64,000 nt of DNA, taken from the NCBI GenBank assembly GCA_047967505.1, contig CM106538.1; one strand, given 5' to 3'. The position numbers and the translations under genes were made by a program. The notes beneath the pieces were generated by a model that was given only the letters and a program-made list of their open reading frames with translations, did not search any database and was not told the origin of the DNA. Below are positions 21,480 to 34,461 of this stretch, one piece after another. The stretch's first letter is position 1. Every line of letters begins with the position of its first letter. Source of the DNA: Dipteris shenzhenensis (lineage: Eukaryota; Polypodiophyta; Polypodiopsida; Gleicheniales).

Positions 21480-22800
21480 GATACATGTGCTTGCAAAGTT
21501 TCTTGTAATTTTTTTTGTGCACCATGCGAAAGTGCTCCAAAAAATATGCATTGTTGTACTTATACCATCATGTGTATGTGTGTATAGTACTTTGCAAAGG
21601 TCTTAATATGTGTAAGATACATGTGCTTGCAAAGTTTTGGGTAATTCAAATATCATTTGGGAGGTAAGGCATGTATAATTTCTAGTTTTTTTAATCATGC
21701 ACAGTGCTTAAGTGCTCCAAAAAATTTGTGTTACTACATTTCTACCATCATGTGCTTGTGTGTGATGGGTACAATAATTTGTACTAACCTTAATATGAGT
21801 AATTTCCATGAGCTCATAAATTTTATCATTTTTGTGGTAAGATATATGTATTTCTGTGTTTTTTTATCATGCACCATGCTTAAGTCCTCTAAAAAATATG
21901 CAATATTGTTGTACTTCTACCATCATGTGTATATATCTAATGGATACTATACTTTGCAAAGGTCTTAATATGAGTAAGATTCATATTCTTACAAAGTTTA
22001 TATGATTAAGATATCGTTTGTAAGGTAATATATGCATCCTTTCTAGTTTTTTAATCATGCACCATGCGTAAGTGCTCCAAAAATTTGATGTTGTTGTAGT
22101 TCTACCATCACATGTATGTGCCTAATGGAAAAGATAATTTGCACTGATCTTAATATGAGTAATATCCATGATCTCATATTTTTTTTGGTTATTCAGATAT
22201 CATTTGTATGGTAAGATATGCACATTTCCATGTTTTTTAATCATGCACCATGCATAAATGCTTCAAAAAATATGAATTGTTGTACTTCTACCATCATGTG
22301 TATGTGTCTAATGGGTACCATAATTTGTAGAGGTCTCAATATGAGTACTATCCATGTACTTCCAAAGTCTATTGTGATTTGGATATCATTTTTTAGGTAA
22401 GACATGCATAGTTTCTACTTTTTTTATCATTCACCAAGTGTAAGTACTCTAAAAAACATGCATTGTCGTGCATCTACCATCATGTGTATATGTCTAATGG
22501 GAACAATTATTTGTAGAGGTTTTAATATGTGTAATATCCATGTGCTCATAAAGTTTGATGTGATTCAGATATTATTTGTGAGGTAAGAGATGCATAGTTT
22601 CTAGTTTTTAAATCATGTACGATGCACAAGTGCTCAAAAAAATGTGTGTCATTATACTTCTGCCATCATGTGTATGTATCCAATGGGTACAATCCTCATA
22701 CGATACTATATACTGGACTTAATATAAATAAGATCCATGAGATTGAAATTTTTTGTGTGATTTGGATATCATTTGTATCATAAAATATGCATATTGGGTC
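21480..22800. repeat. ~183-bp tandem array, about seven diverged monomers
   Basis: Each monomer has, in order, CTAGTTTTTTAATCATGCACC, AAGTGCTCCAAAAAATATG, TTGTTGTACTTCTACCATC and GTCTTAATATGAGTAA. The CCATCATGTG landmark recurs near 21565, 21746, 21921, 22105, 22293, 22479 and 22666, so the period is about 175-188 bp. The short open frames here are repeats of one another, not genes. The length is nucleosome-like and typical of plant satellites. Confidence 0.85.
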
Positions 22801-23253
22801 ATTGGTTGCTTGGGTGTAGCCATTTTTTGTGAGATTTAGGGAATTTTTTGGATATAGGTATCTTGCATAACCCATAACTTATGCTCAACGGAATTTGACA
22901 AACTTTTCTCCAAGTTGTAGTACACATTCCAAACTTGAACATGAAACCAAAAAATTTTGGAATAACAATTTAAAATGAGACCGTTAAAGCATTACCAATG
23001 CTCTGTTGCATGTGAATCATGCATCGTGAAGACTACGGGATATAGCAATTTATATAAGAACATCAAAATTTTGTTATGTATATACATGCAACCAAGTAAT
23101 CATTCAAAAGTACACTACATGAGCTTCTTGTTCGTGAACCCAAGGACACACCTAAATGAGAACATTAGGCATGGATTAATGGGCCTCCACTATTGTGCTA
23201 AAGTGATGCACACCCATTTTGAGGGCACGCCCCATAACATTTTTTTTAATTTG
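22801..23253. other. Intergenic DNA, nothing recognised
   Basis: No gene, RNA or repeat recognised. A 99-codon open frame (22975-23274) has no signal, domain or splice context. Confidence 0.3.
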
Positions 23254-25372
23254 TTGAAAACCATAACAAATTGAAATTTTGGAATCTAAACTAGTGAAAC
23301 TACTGCATGGTGGTCTTAAAACATTGATAGTTATTGGTATTGGTATCTAGATTCACCCTAAAATGGAAGAAGTTGAAAATGTGTAATTTGTGCATGTGCA
23401 AAGATCTTTTAATAAATCCAACACTATTTATAATTTTAAATTATTTATTTTTCCATGCACTTGCTTGCTATATGGCTCATAAGCATGCCAAAGGTCATTG
23501 CATTTCATAATACATAGCATCGAACCCGATAACATGCCCTTTGGGAGCCCTTTGGACTATTTGTGTTTTGAAGCATTTGAGGCCACATTGCTTTTGTTTG
23601 GGATATTATCCAATTCTATTGACGTGTATTGTCGAAGGGATGAAACCGATGGCTAAAAAGTTTTCTACTCCCACAAATTTCAAATTTTCATACCTCCCTT
23701 GGGCAGATTAAGTACCTACAACCTACCCCTGCCTTGCAACCTGCACGAGCCTCAATGTGACCTTGTGCCGTCTTTGGTTTGGCATTGTCATGTTCTGGGT
23801 AAGTTGTCTTATATTCTTTGCTTGCCTCACAAGCTAGCTTCTCTCTATTTTGGCTTGGCATTGTCATCTTTCATTGATCATTTCCTTGGCACCGTGTAGC
23901 TCACCATGGCTTGCAAGAGAAGAAGACAGAGGCACTGATATAGGAAAGATGAAAAGCTTAGTCAAGGAACAAGGACAGATTGCGGGTCGAGGAAAGAAAC
24001 GGCACAGTATCAAAACAACGGAAGACAAGTTTTGCAACACTTGCAAAGGGAGAAACAGCGAGAAGAAATAAGACTCCTTACAGCAGCGTAGCAACAGGAA
24101 GCAGTTATAGATGCATGCATTCAATCATTGACATTAGAGCAAAGAACACAAGTTGTGAAGCAATAGCCATTCAGGTGAATACCAATCTTGATTCTTCACA
24201 AGCTTTTGCTTGCACCCTAAAGTTTGTAGAGTGACAACCCTACCAATACGTAGGGAGATGCACATAGAGCGGAAGCAATGCCCAATCATCCCGATCCGAG
24301 CAGTCAACAAAATTGAAAACCATAACAAATTGAAATTTTGGAATCTAAACTAGTGAAACTACTGCATGGTGGTCTTAAAACATTGATAGTTATTGGTATT
24401 GGTATCTAGATTCACCCTAAAATGGAAGAAGTTGAAAATGTGTAATTTGTGCATGTGCAAAGATCTTTTAATAAATCCAACACTATTTATAATTTTAAAT
24501 TATTTATTTTTCCATGCACTTGCTTGCTATATGGCTCATAAGCATGCCAAAGGTCATTGCATTTCATAATACATAGCATCAAACCCGATAGCATGCCCTT
24601 TGGGAGCCCTTTGGACTATTTGTGTTTTGAAGCATTTGAGGCCACATTGCTTTTGTTTGGGATATTATCCAATTCTATTGACGTGTATCGTCGGAGGGAT
24701 GAAACCGATGGCTGAAAATTTTTCTACTTCCACAAATTTCAAATTTTCATACCTCCCCTGGGCAGATTAAGTACCTACAACCTACCCCTGCCTTGCAACT
24801 TGCACGAGCCTCAATGTGACCTTGTGCCGTCTTTGGTTTGGCATTGTCATGTTCTGGGTAAGTTGTCTTATATTCTTTGCTTGCCTCACAAGCTAGCTTC
24901 TCTCTATTTTGGCTTGGCATTGTCATCTTTCATTGATCATTTCCTTGGCACCGTGTAGCTCACCATGGCTTGCAAGAGAAGAAGACAGAGGCACTGATAT
25001 AGGAAAGATGAAAAGCTTAGTCAAGGCACAAGGACAGATTGCGGGTCGAGGAAAGAAACGGCACAGTATCAAAACAACAACGGAAGACAAGTTTTGCAAC
25101 ACTTGCAAAGGGAGAAACAACGAGAAGAAATAAGACTCCTTACAGCGTAGCAACAGGAAGCGGTTATAGATGCATGCATTTAATCATTGACATTAGAGCA
25201 AAGAACACAAGTTGTGAAGCAATAGCCATTCAGGTGAATACCAATCTCGATTCTTCACAAGCTTTTGCTTGCACCCTAAAGTTTGTAGAGTGACAACCCT
25301 ACCAATACGTAGGGAGATGCACATAGAGCGGAAGCAATGCCCAATCATCCCGATCCGAGCAGTCAACAAAAT
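23254..25372. repeat. Tandem duplication of a 1,059-bp unit
   Basis: Unit 1 is 23254-24312 and unit 2 is 24313-25372; offset 1,059 at every landmark except a +3/-3 pair of small indels. Identity is about 98% by eye. The junction carries the short shared word TTGAAAACC at 23254 and 24313, which suggests unequal exchange or replication slippage at microhomology. The same open frames appear in both units (23850-24071 and 24909-25133), and no domain is recognised in them. The duplication is recent. Confidence 0.9.
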
Positions 25373-26400
25373 GCAAGAAAAGGAGAGACAACCTAAGTGC
25401 AAAAGTCATTACAATAGTGATGATGTTTTGGCATTTATCCAAATAACAAGGACATCTATAGAAAGTAAATGGGATGCAAGATGCTTGACGAGCACATCAT
25501 ACACATGCTTGATACAATGTAGGTCAGTGATTGCCTAAACCATCCTGGTGGTTGTTTGTGATTGAGCTTTGGGATAGTTTACTTGTTTCATTTCTTGATA
25601 CAACACAAGTCAATGGTTGCATGTATGTACGTTGCTCTACTGAAGAAGAGGCTCATACAAATGACAAGGTATAGCAACCTATCAAACCTGTGTGCCCAAC
25701 TTTCATGAGTTGAAGGTCGTCTATTGTTTGCATGGATGAACGTCCATCAGAATAGGATGTAGCATCTATCATAGGCTCATAAAGAAGGAGCTGACAGTGT
25801 AAAGGCCTAGAAGCCTGAAATATCACTAAGAAAGCATAAGATATCCCTAAAGCATTTCAAAGAGGTTTAGCTCCATCAGGTCCGCGCATGACAACTGCTC
25901 TACTATCATGTGGCTATAGCTACCTGATGCCTTATATTGGGGCATGCTACAAGATTGTAAGGCCTATGCTAGGCCTGCCCATGGAGTGGAACAAGTGCCA
26001 GTGGCAAAGGATGTTGTCTCTTGAGGGGTGGTGGAGACTAAGACATAGGGCACAGCGGGGGTGGTCGGCATAGCTTCGCCTCTTGTATGAAGACCTATTT
26101 CAATTGTCTCATCGCCCTGAAGATCTTCATTCAATGAGAATAGGCTCCACTTGAACCTATTTGCCCTTGCCTTGAGGATCCGCTCACTGGAGACGCAGTT
26201 GTTGATGCATGAAGTCGTGCAACTAGCAGTCCTCAAATTGAGCGAGCAACTGACTTGTGTTCAGTTGCATATGAATTGCCGGAGTGACACTGGGCATTGT
26301 CCTTGCTCTCTTGGGCTTCACCTCCATTTCTTCTTGCTCGATTTGTACTGGGCCGGTGGTGGATTTCTCTACTAGGCCGAAGTTGACTGGCAGATGCTGA
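25373..26400. other. Intergenic DNA, nothing recognised
   Basis: Moderate GC and no supported gene. Short open frames on both strands lack domains. Confidence 0.3.
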
Positions 26401-26408
26401 CTCTTTAA

Positions 26409-27478
26409 CTAATAGAGGACCGACATGTATAGCATGGGATTGCCGATAATGTCCCCGTGGGTGCTGAGATCGTCTCGCATTTGGCTGCAGAAGTAGTCAG
26501 CCCAGTTTGTCTCTTGGAACTCCACCATTCGCAGCAAGATATTGGGGACAATGGACTGATGATGGTATGTGTGCTTAACTTGAGTGAGCCATTGCAAGGC
26601 TCTTGTTGGTTGCTCCACTTTGGGCTTGTGGATGGCTATGAATTGGAGGTGGCCCTTGCACTTGTGGCAGTCATAGTGACAGACCGTTTTGAGGGCATCG
26701 AGCATTTTCTTCTTGTTGGAGTGTTTCTCCCTTACCACTGGCAGGTTGAAGGCTACCCACACCATGTCCTAATTGATTTGGTAGTGGTGGGGGTTGCCTG
26801 TTGCATCTCGCAAGATGCCAACGTTGGTGTCGCTATTGTACGCCTTGAGGAATTTTGCTAGTGTCATGTTGAGGTGGCATGGGAAACGGGCGGCTATTAT
26901 GCCCAAGCCTGCAAAGTTGAGTGCCTCCACCACTGCTAGGTCCTGGAAAGTTGTGTATGCTGCCTGTGCTGTATGGTAGTGGAGGGTGTAGTCGTAGCCC
27001 TCGTATGCAAAGCGCAAGTGTATCACATAAGCATTTAGTTCTTGGAGCCATGCTTCTCCAAGTGGCAAGTGTTTGGAAGCGTACGACCTTGTACTCGGCT
27101 TGCGATTGGCACTAGGGTGCGCTTTCGTGTCCTCGAGCGAGGTGTGCCTGCCATAGTTGGATCTTCTTGAGTGGCCTGCCTGGTGGAAGTTTCTTCGCCT
27201 TGTAAGTCTTCCAAGGGTATCTTGGCCAACATGTGGATTGTGGCAGACGGAGTGCTTTGGGAGTCTGATGGGCCAATGGCCTCTAGGTTAGGGTGAGGGT
27301 GGAGTCCGAGGTCTGTTTCAAACTCGAAGAAATTGTGCTCAATCACCATCGAAAATAGTGATGGAACTGAGTGATGAGGGAATCGATGGAGGAGGAGGAG
27401 CAGGAGGACATAAACTTGATGTTTAGATTGTAGTGGAAGGGGGTAGGAAATTGTTAGATTTCTGGGCAAATTTTGCAA
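26409..27478 (-). pseudogene. Decayed reading frame of unknown function (~330 codons)
   Basis: Minus-strand frames follow one another with coding-like composition. The first is 27478-27035. A frameshift near 27050 leads into 27068-26769. An in-frame TAG at about 26768 (after HHYQIN) is followed directly by 26765-26409. The last part has a CHYDCHKCKGH cysteine/histidine cluster and the phrase EFQETNWADYFCSQ. I do not recognise the family; a transposon-derived or retrogene origin is possible. The chain of three abutting frames on one strand is the only support. Confidence 0.4.
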
Positions 27479-27539
27479 GAGTTCTAGGGCAACTACTATG
27501 GCGATGACCTGGAGCGGTAAGCCTGCTTATATAGATTTC

Positions 27540-27880
27540 CTATCCCCTGGATCGGCGGGATACAGGTATGGCAGTGGTCGGTGCTAAAAATCGATGGCAC
27601 GGTAGTTGGTGGGATGTGGCCAAGGCCACGACTGGCATGATACAAGATGAAGACAGGTGGTGCGATCTACAATGGCGACCAGCGGTGGTGTCTTTCCTTG
27701 ATGTCGATCGGTGGAATGTTGGGATCGCAACGGTCGATGGGATACTTCTAATGCGACGATTGGCATGATTTGTCAATGGCAATGGTCGGCAAGATGTTGG
27801 GATCATGACAGTCAGCACAGTACTTCGTTGGTGACAGTCAGCGGGATGTTGGGATCACGATAGTCGGTGAGTAGCCATTA
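27540..27880. repeat. Degenerate short tandem repeat (GGGATC...GACRGTCGG)
   Basis: Words such as GATGTTGGGATCATGACAGTC, GATGTTGGGATCACGATAG and TGTTGGGATCGCAACGGTCG recur with irregular spacing (about 40-75 bp). The open frames here are repeat by-products. Confidence 0.5.
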
Positions 27881-29384
27881 TGGCAACGACCCGACGGGGT
27901 ACTTGATTGTGTAAAAGAGAAAAAGAAAGAAAGAGTGGTGTGGGGGGGGGGGGAAAGGGTAATTGAGCAGAGTGCACTTGTGCAATGCGGACATGATAAT
28001 GAGTTCAGCATGCAAGATCATGAACACATGCAAAAATGCAAAAATGGATTCTAATCACCTGCTGCTAACCATGTGTATGCGTGTAGTGTGTTCGGTAGGG
28101 ACTAGTGGGCTATGGGTGTGTCGGGTGAGATGCAATGATTATGATGAATGCGGTGAAGGTGGGCATTATACTACGGCATAGCATCATGTAAGGAGCCATG
28201 TAGAGTACGTGTCCAACTTATTCTTTACCTTAGATGCCAGGGGCACATTTGTGTCAGACTTCGTTGTTGCCGCATGGTCCGTCTTCTTGGGAGAAGTGAC
28301 CTTTTGTGAGTCTGCCCGTGGGGCTGACCCTTGCTGTCGTGAGTAGGACGGTACCATTGGAGGGGGTACATTTGCCACCATTACCTTCAAGTGTTCGCTG
28401 CCAAAGGGAGGTTCTTATGTAACTCTTCATGGGGGGAATTTGGTTCCTGCGGAGTTCCTCGGCTGGTTGTGGTGATACTTGTGTTGAGTTGGACCACCTG
28501 TGGCACTAGTGCGTATTGGTACCTTGAAGCTAGCCTACTTTGTTTGGTGTATCAGTAGGTTCTTGTGGTACTGTACCTTGGGAAGACAGGTTCTTGTGGT
28601 GCTGCCTTCGATGCCTTTAGGGTTTGCACTGTCGACTTTTGGACCCAAGCGACTTTCTTGCCGTGGCCCTCAAGCGGGTGGTGTTGATCGAATTGTTGGC
28701 AATGAAAACTGAAAATTGAAATACCTTGTAACTTGTTGAATTTAGAAACTATGTTATGATTAGGGAAATTGCTAAGGAGTTATTTTCTTGGATTCCCGAT
28801 TAGAGATTCAGCTAGAATTTATGATCTTGGATTCTCGATTAGAAATGCAGCTAGAGTAATTAGATGGAATTCTTCTTGGTCGGTGATTCTCTTCGCTACA
28901 CCCTTAAGCATTAACATGAATGAAAATACAGTCATGATGAAACAATGGCTGCTATGGGCCTTTCAAAGCTCTGACGAAGAATCTTGAGTAGCGGAGATTT
29001 ACCTTTGACAGTGCAAGCCATTTTTTGGTATCATCTGCAAAATTCTTGAGAACCCCCTGTTTGTAATGGGAGAGTATTTTGATAGCAGTACCTCCTTTGA
29101 CCTCCTCATGTTAAGGTGTAACACTACTCTCTTTCCTTGTTGTGATGGCTTTAAGCCTTGCCTCAAGGGTACTATTTGCGAAAAAGTAGGTGAAAGAGAA
29201 TTTTCTCTCAGCTAACTAGCTACAACTCCCCTCTTGAGGGTTTAATTAACCCACACACATTTAGTGTGAGGAAAGAAATAGGCTTACTCACCAATTTCTT
29301 TTGCTCCTTTTTGACCTCGGGGTTGGGGCTCTTAGCATGGGCTGAGGCTTCTTTGACCTGGGGTAATATCCTCTTATTTTGTAT
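27881..29384. other. Intergenic DNA, no supported gene
   Basis: Contains a G-run near 27943 and a short local duplication (GATTAGAGATTCAGCTAGA / GATTAGAAATGCAGCTAGA, 28800-28860). Open frames are short and unrecognised. Confidence 0.3.
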
Positions 29385-29616
29385 CTGGGGGGTGCACTAT
29401 TAAGAAACCTAGATACCATGTGCATTCAAGGTGTATTTTAAAAACCCCTTACCTGTGAATTTTTCTTGGATAAAAATACCCCTTTTTCTATACAAATTCA
29501 AATTAAAAATCCCATATGTAAATACATTTTTCTAAATTCCCCTAAAGTTTTTGAATTGAAAGCCCCTCCATTTGAACCCATGTTTTATAGATACATATTT
29601 CTAGGTGAATCCCCAG
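29385..29616. mobile_element. MITE related to the 8-bp-TSD family (copy 4, diverged)
   Basis: The left end CTGGGGGGTGCACTA and the complement of the right end CTGGGGATTCACC are similar. Subterminal TACCATGTGCATTCAAGG and the body (CCCCTTTTTCTATACAAAT) match other members. No clear target-site duplication is left. Confidence 0.6.
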
Positions 29617-29690
29617 GGATTCCATATGACTACCAGAGCTTTTCCCTGCATAGTCATGTCTTTCTCAAATTGAGGAGGTACAGGAAGGTC

Positions 29691-29966
29691 TTATTTTGAG
29701 TCATATTCATTATCCCATGTCAACATCTCATCTGTCTTAGTAATGTCTTCTTCAAACTCTTTAGACCAAGCACTCTCAACCTCCTCCTTGGGATTCTCAA
29801 GCATTTTCTCCTCTAGGTCTTGATCCACAGGATTTTTCGAAACAATAGAAGGCTCTCCTTTTCTTTCGAAATTCTCCTTTTTGCCAATACTTGGAGTAGA
29901 CTGATCTTTTGGGATATTGGTATGCAAGTTGTCTGGTTTTGAGAGGTTTTGCATGTGGGGTGTCAA
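29691..29966 (-). other. Acidic open frame, 91 codons, unknown
   Basis: A Lys/Glu-rich frame (for example EEKMLENPKEEVE and EFEEDITKTDEML) with no domain. It may be the remnant of a larger gene whose exons I cannot connect. The GAG-rich content could equally be chance. Confidence 0.2.
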
Positions 29967-30774
29967 CCTTAGAATCCACCTTTCATTAGGATTTGTGGGA
30001 GGAGATGCAGGAGAAAGCTTGTGGCTTTGGCCTTCTTAAGAGGACAATTGTTAACTAGGTGGCTTGCAAGGCCACATAGAAACAAGAATTAGGGAAGTTC
30101 TTGTAAACAAGAGATTGCTCTCTAAAACTTCCCCTCTCCTGTTAAGTAGGAAAAGAGTGTTGGGTTACAATTCTTTAGCTAAATCAAGCTTAACTTAGAC
30201 TTGAGGATTACTATGGGGATTAATGACTATTTTCTATCTACCCTCACAATTTCCCCTAGCCAACTATAGAGAGAATTCGCTTTTGATAGCACAGAAGATT
30301 GGGTCAGTCTACCCACACTAGAAGTTTGGTTGACAAAGATCGTCTAGGCTAACCTTGGTCTCCAAGCCTCTAGGTACAAGGGCTAGTTCACTGAAGTAGA
30401 ACTTGGGCATAGAATTGCAAACTCAAGGGGATTTGGGCACTTGCCCATGTGAGTGGAAGCTTGGCTGCAGTTCCCAAGGGGTTTTGGGTGCTCGCCCATG
30501 TGAGTGGCTACCCACATCCACCTGCAACGTTTTTGAAAGCTGCAACCAAGGTTCCAATGCATGGGACTAAATCTACTACTCAGATTCATCCAATAATTCT
30601 CCATGATCAGTAACAACTGAGATAGTTTTACTTCAACCAGTACAGCTATTCGTTCATGAAGACTTATCGCCTTGGTTCTAAATGATTCATGGACTCTCTA
30701 GTGTTCATTGTCCTCCTCTTGAGGCTCCTTCTGAGGCTCCTCTTGAGGAGGCTAGTTTTCTTGGTGTTGGTCTT
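29967..30774. other. Intergenic DNA with a short repeat at 30410-30520
   Basis: Two tandem versions of GCCCATGTGAGTGG lie at about 30443 and 30497. The longer word CTCAAGGGGATTTGGG next to the first also occurs, inverted, near 59540 within the SINE-like repeat. This is probably a dispersed repeat fragment. Confidence 0.4.
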
Positions 30775-31104
30775 CTATTGCCGGTATTTTTGGAACTCTA
30801 TGCACCACCCTCTTCGGTCTCTATTCTTTAGCTTTCTCCTCCCTTCGTATCCTGAGTTCTCTATTGTCGATGGTATAACAACTATTGAAATTGGTTTACC
30901 TTTGCAGAAGGGTATTCTAAAAGAACCTCCTTCTGATTTTTGTATTGTGCTCACATAAAAGGCGTGAGATTTAGTACCTTGTAGAGCCAACCCTGATGCA
31001 TGTTCTTTGGGGTTCTCAGCATCACCACCAAATCTTGGGTATCCATGACCCATAGAGGCTCCACCACATCCTGCAAAAGAGTCTCCTCTTCTAATACTTC
31101 TCCT
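30775..31104 (-). other. Open frame cut by the CACTA-2 insertion
   Basis: A Gly/Arg/Ser-rich minus-strand frame (SFAGCGGASMGHGYPRFGG and further) runs to the left edge of CACTA-2. If the element and one TGA are removed, the frame continues into the right flank for about 14 codons (SPRK, LPACYY) before a stop. No family is recognised. It may be part of an old gene disrupted by the transposon, or chance. Confidence 0.25.
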
Positions 31105-31179
31105 TGACACTACAAGGCATAGGTCCTTTTCCGACAAAAATACCGACGCTTTTTACATTAAAAATTTTTTTTTTAACGG

Positions 31180-32172
31180 GCGCTATTAGCTAGAAAAGAA
31201 ATCAGGACAAGAGGCTAGACACTAAGCATGGCGACGCTCAAGGGCCATACAGCAAAGGAGAACATGAGGGCGAAACATCATCATGGGAGGGGAAATGGGA
31301 TCAGAAGGGGAGGGAATGAAGAGGGAGACTATGGCACAAGGGGAAAGGAAGAGGGGGGAGAGAAGCATGTACATGATGGGAGGAGGAATGTAAAGATGGA
31401 GACATCAAGGGAAGAGGGCCATGCTTTATTTGAAAGGAAGGGAAGGGGGAAATCAAAGTACTAGCTAGGTGGCTTTACAAGAATGAGCGTGTCTCATCAA
31501 GGAATAGCCCCCTAATTTTATAGCCAAGAGAGGGGGTCTCTCCCAATAATTGCATCCTCCCACATGCATGGTGTGTGTGAAAAAGTCTCCCATGTGGGCT
31601 AGGCAGTTACGCACTCTCAATTGTGTGCGACAACCCTTTGCCTCATTTTTCCACATAAATCAAGCCCCATATCTCAAGTCTATGATACTCCCTTGGTCTC
31701 TCCTTAATTTTATAATACGTTCAAACCTCTAGGAGGACAAGTGGAGGGTTGGCACAAGAAATCTTGCCACCTCATCCTACTTTCCACATTATTTAACTTG
31801 CATTCTTGGACCTTCTATACCTCCCCCACACGGGCCTATCCTACATGAAGGGAATAATCCAATATGATATCCATCTCCACCTATATTATATTACTTCTCC
31901 CATGGACTTTGGGCCATATCTGACTAAATGCAGCCTAGGTGGAGGGGTGGCACATGGAGGAGCCATGCCACCTTACATTTTATAATATTACTACCATGGA
32001 TTATGTACATCACACCTTATGGGTCCTCTTATGTGGAAGGGTGGCACATGGTCATGCCCTGCCACCTCAACCCTGGGCCCTATGCACACCATATTTTATT
32101 ATACTATTGCCACACATACAAGCACACACACATATTTATGCCTTTTTTCCTTAGACAAATTTATCCATAACA
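31180..32172 (-). repeat. Probable 3' LTR of the gypsy element
   Basis: Begins TGTTATGG (minus strand) directly after a purine tract. Its far end (about 31180-31310) matches 54664-54790 as a direct repeat (AAGAAATCAGGACAAGAGGC, ACTAAGCATGGCGACGCTCA). That pairing defines the LTR end. The expected terminal CA is not evident, and the other LTR is truncated, so the borders are approximate. Confidence 0.6.
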
Positions 32173-33210
32173 AATCCCCCCCCAGGCAAGGAATGCACAA
32201 TATTTCCATGCCTGGGTCCATCACGCACAAAGAAGGACTTGAGGTAGTTCTTGTTGATCACCTTCTTGCCATATGGCTCATGCAGCTCTTGAACTTGTAC
32301 AGACCCATTGCTACGTTCCTTGATGACTTTGTATGGACCGGTCCACAGTGGCAGAAACTTCTTATCCATTTGGTAGTCCAATTTGTTATCAAAGCATAGC
32401 ACAACATCCCCCTCAGCAAAGTATCTTTCCCATCCCTTGTGAATCTTAGCATCCAAGCGAGCCTTTTGTCGATTCTTTTGGATCTCTGTTTGGTGTAGTG
32501 CAAGGCGTCAAGTTTCACCTAACTTCTAAGTTGTACCAATCTGGCCTCTACATGTTCATCTTCTATCATCCTCTGTTCTTGTGCCAATCTCAATGCCGGA
32601 ATCTCTATCTCTAGTGGTAAAATTGCCTTAGTACCATACACCAACTCAAAAGGAGTGTCACTTGAAGACATTTTATGAGTGATGTTGTAAGCCCAACGGC
32701 TTTAGTGACCTTCTGATCCCACTGGCTCCTGTTCCTTGTGGCCATTTTTCCCATGGTTTTACAAAGGAGGCCATTGGTCCGCCGCTCTGTTTGACCCATG
32801 GATGCTGGATAATAGATGCTAGAAGTGCGATGATCAATACCCATGCGATTCATGAGTAACTCCACTACTTCATTTAAGAATGGACTCCCATGGTCAGAGA
32901 GACTATTTCCATGGGTGTCCCAAACCTTGTGCAGATACGTTCAAATATGAAATTTGAAACTGCCTTACCATTTGCAGATCTTCTTTCTCTCATAGCTAGT
33001 ACTTTCTGGAGGAAAGGAGAAAGTAGTCGGAAACCTGTAGATACCACCATACCATGGATCCCCAACTTCTATGGCCGCTACAAGGGTTACATCAAGGCAA
33101 TCCTCTAAATCAATCAAAGAATTCTTCAAGTTGGAACAACCCCCTTTTACAATTTTGAAAGAAAAATCATATTCTTGTAAAACTACCAACCATTTGGCCA
33201 ACCGGCCCAT
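32151..33210 (-). pseudogene. Gypsy integrase, damaged
   Basis: Pieces of the integrase core follow the RNase H: FERICTRFGTPMEIV (33065-32874), then GIDHRTSSIYYPASMGQTER with its Glu-containing motif (32865-32611), and the C-terminal part GDVVLCFDNKL...LPLWTGPYKV (32456-32151). The N-terminal zinc-binding region seems deleted: the frame 33210-32965 runs from the RNase H end (LAKWLVVLQEYDF) almost directly to the core. Frame changes between pieces show decay. Confidence 0.8.
32173..32187 (-). promoter_or_regulatory. Polypurine tract
   Basis: CCTGGGGGGGGATT on the minus strand lies immediately before TGTTATGG. This is the usual plus-strand primer position at the 3' LTR border, just after the integrase frame (which ends LPGGGFVMDKFV, within the LTR). 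Confidence 0.75.
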
Positions 33211-34442
33211 GGGGTTTGATGATTGAAGAACCTACTTTGCAAGACCAGTGCTAGTGAGTATAATGAAGGACTTTCCAGCCACATAATGCTTAAATTTCTC
33301 AATGCAAAATGCCAAAGACAAGGCATGCTTGTCAACCTCTGAATAGCATCTCTCAGTGTCGAGCAATTGTGTGGAGAAGCAAATCGAACGGGATACATGA
33401 ATTGATCCTCCCCTTGCTGAAGAAGAATGCCTACCAGAGTGTGCTCACCAAACCCGGGATTGATATAGAAAGTCTTTGACCAATCTGGATTGCGTAGAAT
33501 GGGTTCTGAAGCCAGAGCATTCTTGATTTGTTCAAACCCATGATCACAATCCTCATCCCAAGAGAAATCAGCCCCATCTTTTAATAGCATCGTCATGGGT
33601 CATGTCAAAGTAGCATATTGATCAATGAAGCGACGATAGTATCCTGCTAGATTAACAAATGAGCGTATCTGATGTTTGGTTGTTGGTGGGGAGAGCTTGA
33701 GGATGGCTTCTACCTTCTCGGTGTCAGGCTTGATGCACTTAGATGAGACAATATGTCCTAGTAACCTCCCTTGAGTGGCTCCTATGGTGCATTTCTCAGG
33801 GTTGAGACTGCCATTCGCATCATTGACCCTTTGGAAAGCCAACCTTCATGACGTGCCCCTTACGTGACGAGAATATACAAAAATCATCTAAAAACACCTC
33901 CAAGAAATCCCCCAAAACAGCATCTGCATAAATCTTTGAAAGGTAGTAGGAGCATTGGTGAGGCCAAATGGCATTACTTTGAATGCAAATGTCCCCCAAG
34001 GTGTGGCAAATGTGGTTTTAAGCACATCTTCTTCGGCAATTCTGATTTGATAAAACCCGAAGTAACCATCATAGAAACCATACATCTCATGACCACTTAC
34101 CTTCTCAAGAATGAGGTCTTGAAAGGGCAGAGGATGGTGATCCCTCTTGGTGGCCGCATTGAGTTTCTTATAGTCGATGCAAACCCACCACTTGTTATTT
34201 TTCTTTAGGGTGACTACCACTGGTGAAACCCATTCAATATTGTGAACCGAAACAATAAACCCAGTTTCTACAAGTTTCTGTAACTCTGAGCACAAAGCAT
34301 CAGTCTGTAGGGGCCCTAATCTCCGATACTTTTGAGCCACAGGTTTTGCATCAGGCTTTAGCTCTATCTTGTGTTCTATGGCAGTCACATGGCGAAGGTG
34401 GTGGTAGCTATTTACGAAAAGGTCAGGGAAATCTTTGAACAT
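33183..34442 (-). pseudogene. Gypsy reverse transcriptase and RNase H, frameshifted
   Basis: RT starts near 34442 (FKDFPDLF) and shows EHKIELKPDAKPVAQKYRRL, ETGFIVSVHNIEWVSPVV, CIDYKKLNAATKRD and MPFGLTNAPTTFQRFM. The catalytic FLDDF lies at about 33880 in another frame, so a single-base loss lies near 33910. Connection and RNase H follow (33842-33183): LNPEKCTIGATQGRLLGHIVS, FVNLAGYYRRFI, DWSKTFYINPGFGEHTL. The sequence is typical of plant Ty3/gypsy polymerases. Confidence 0.9.
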
Positions 34443-34461
34443 TTCTAGGAACTCATCTTTC

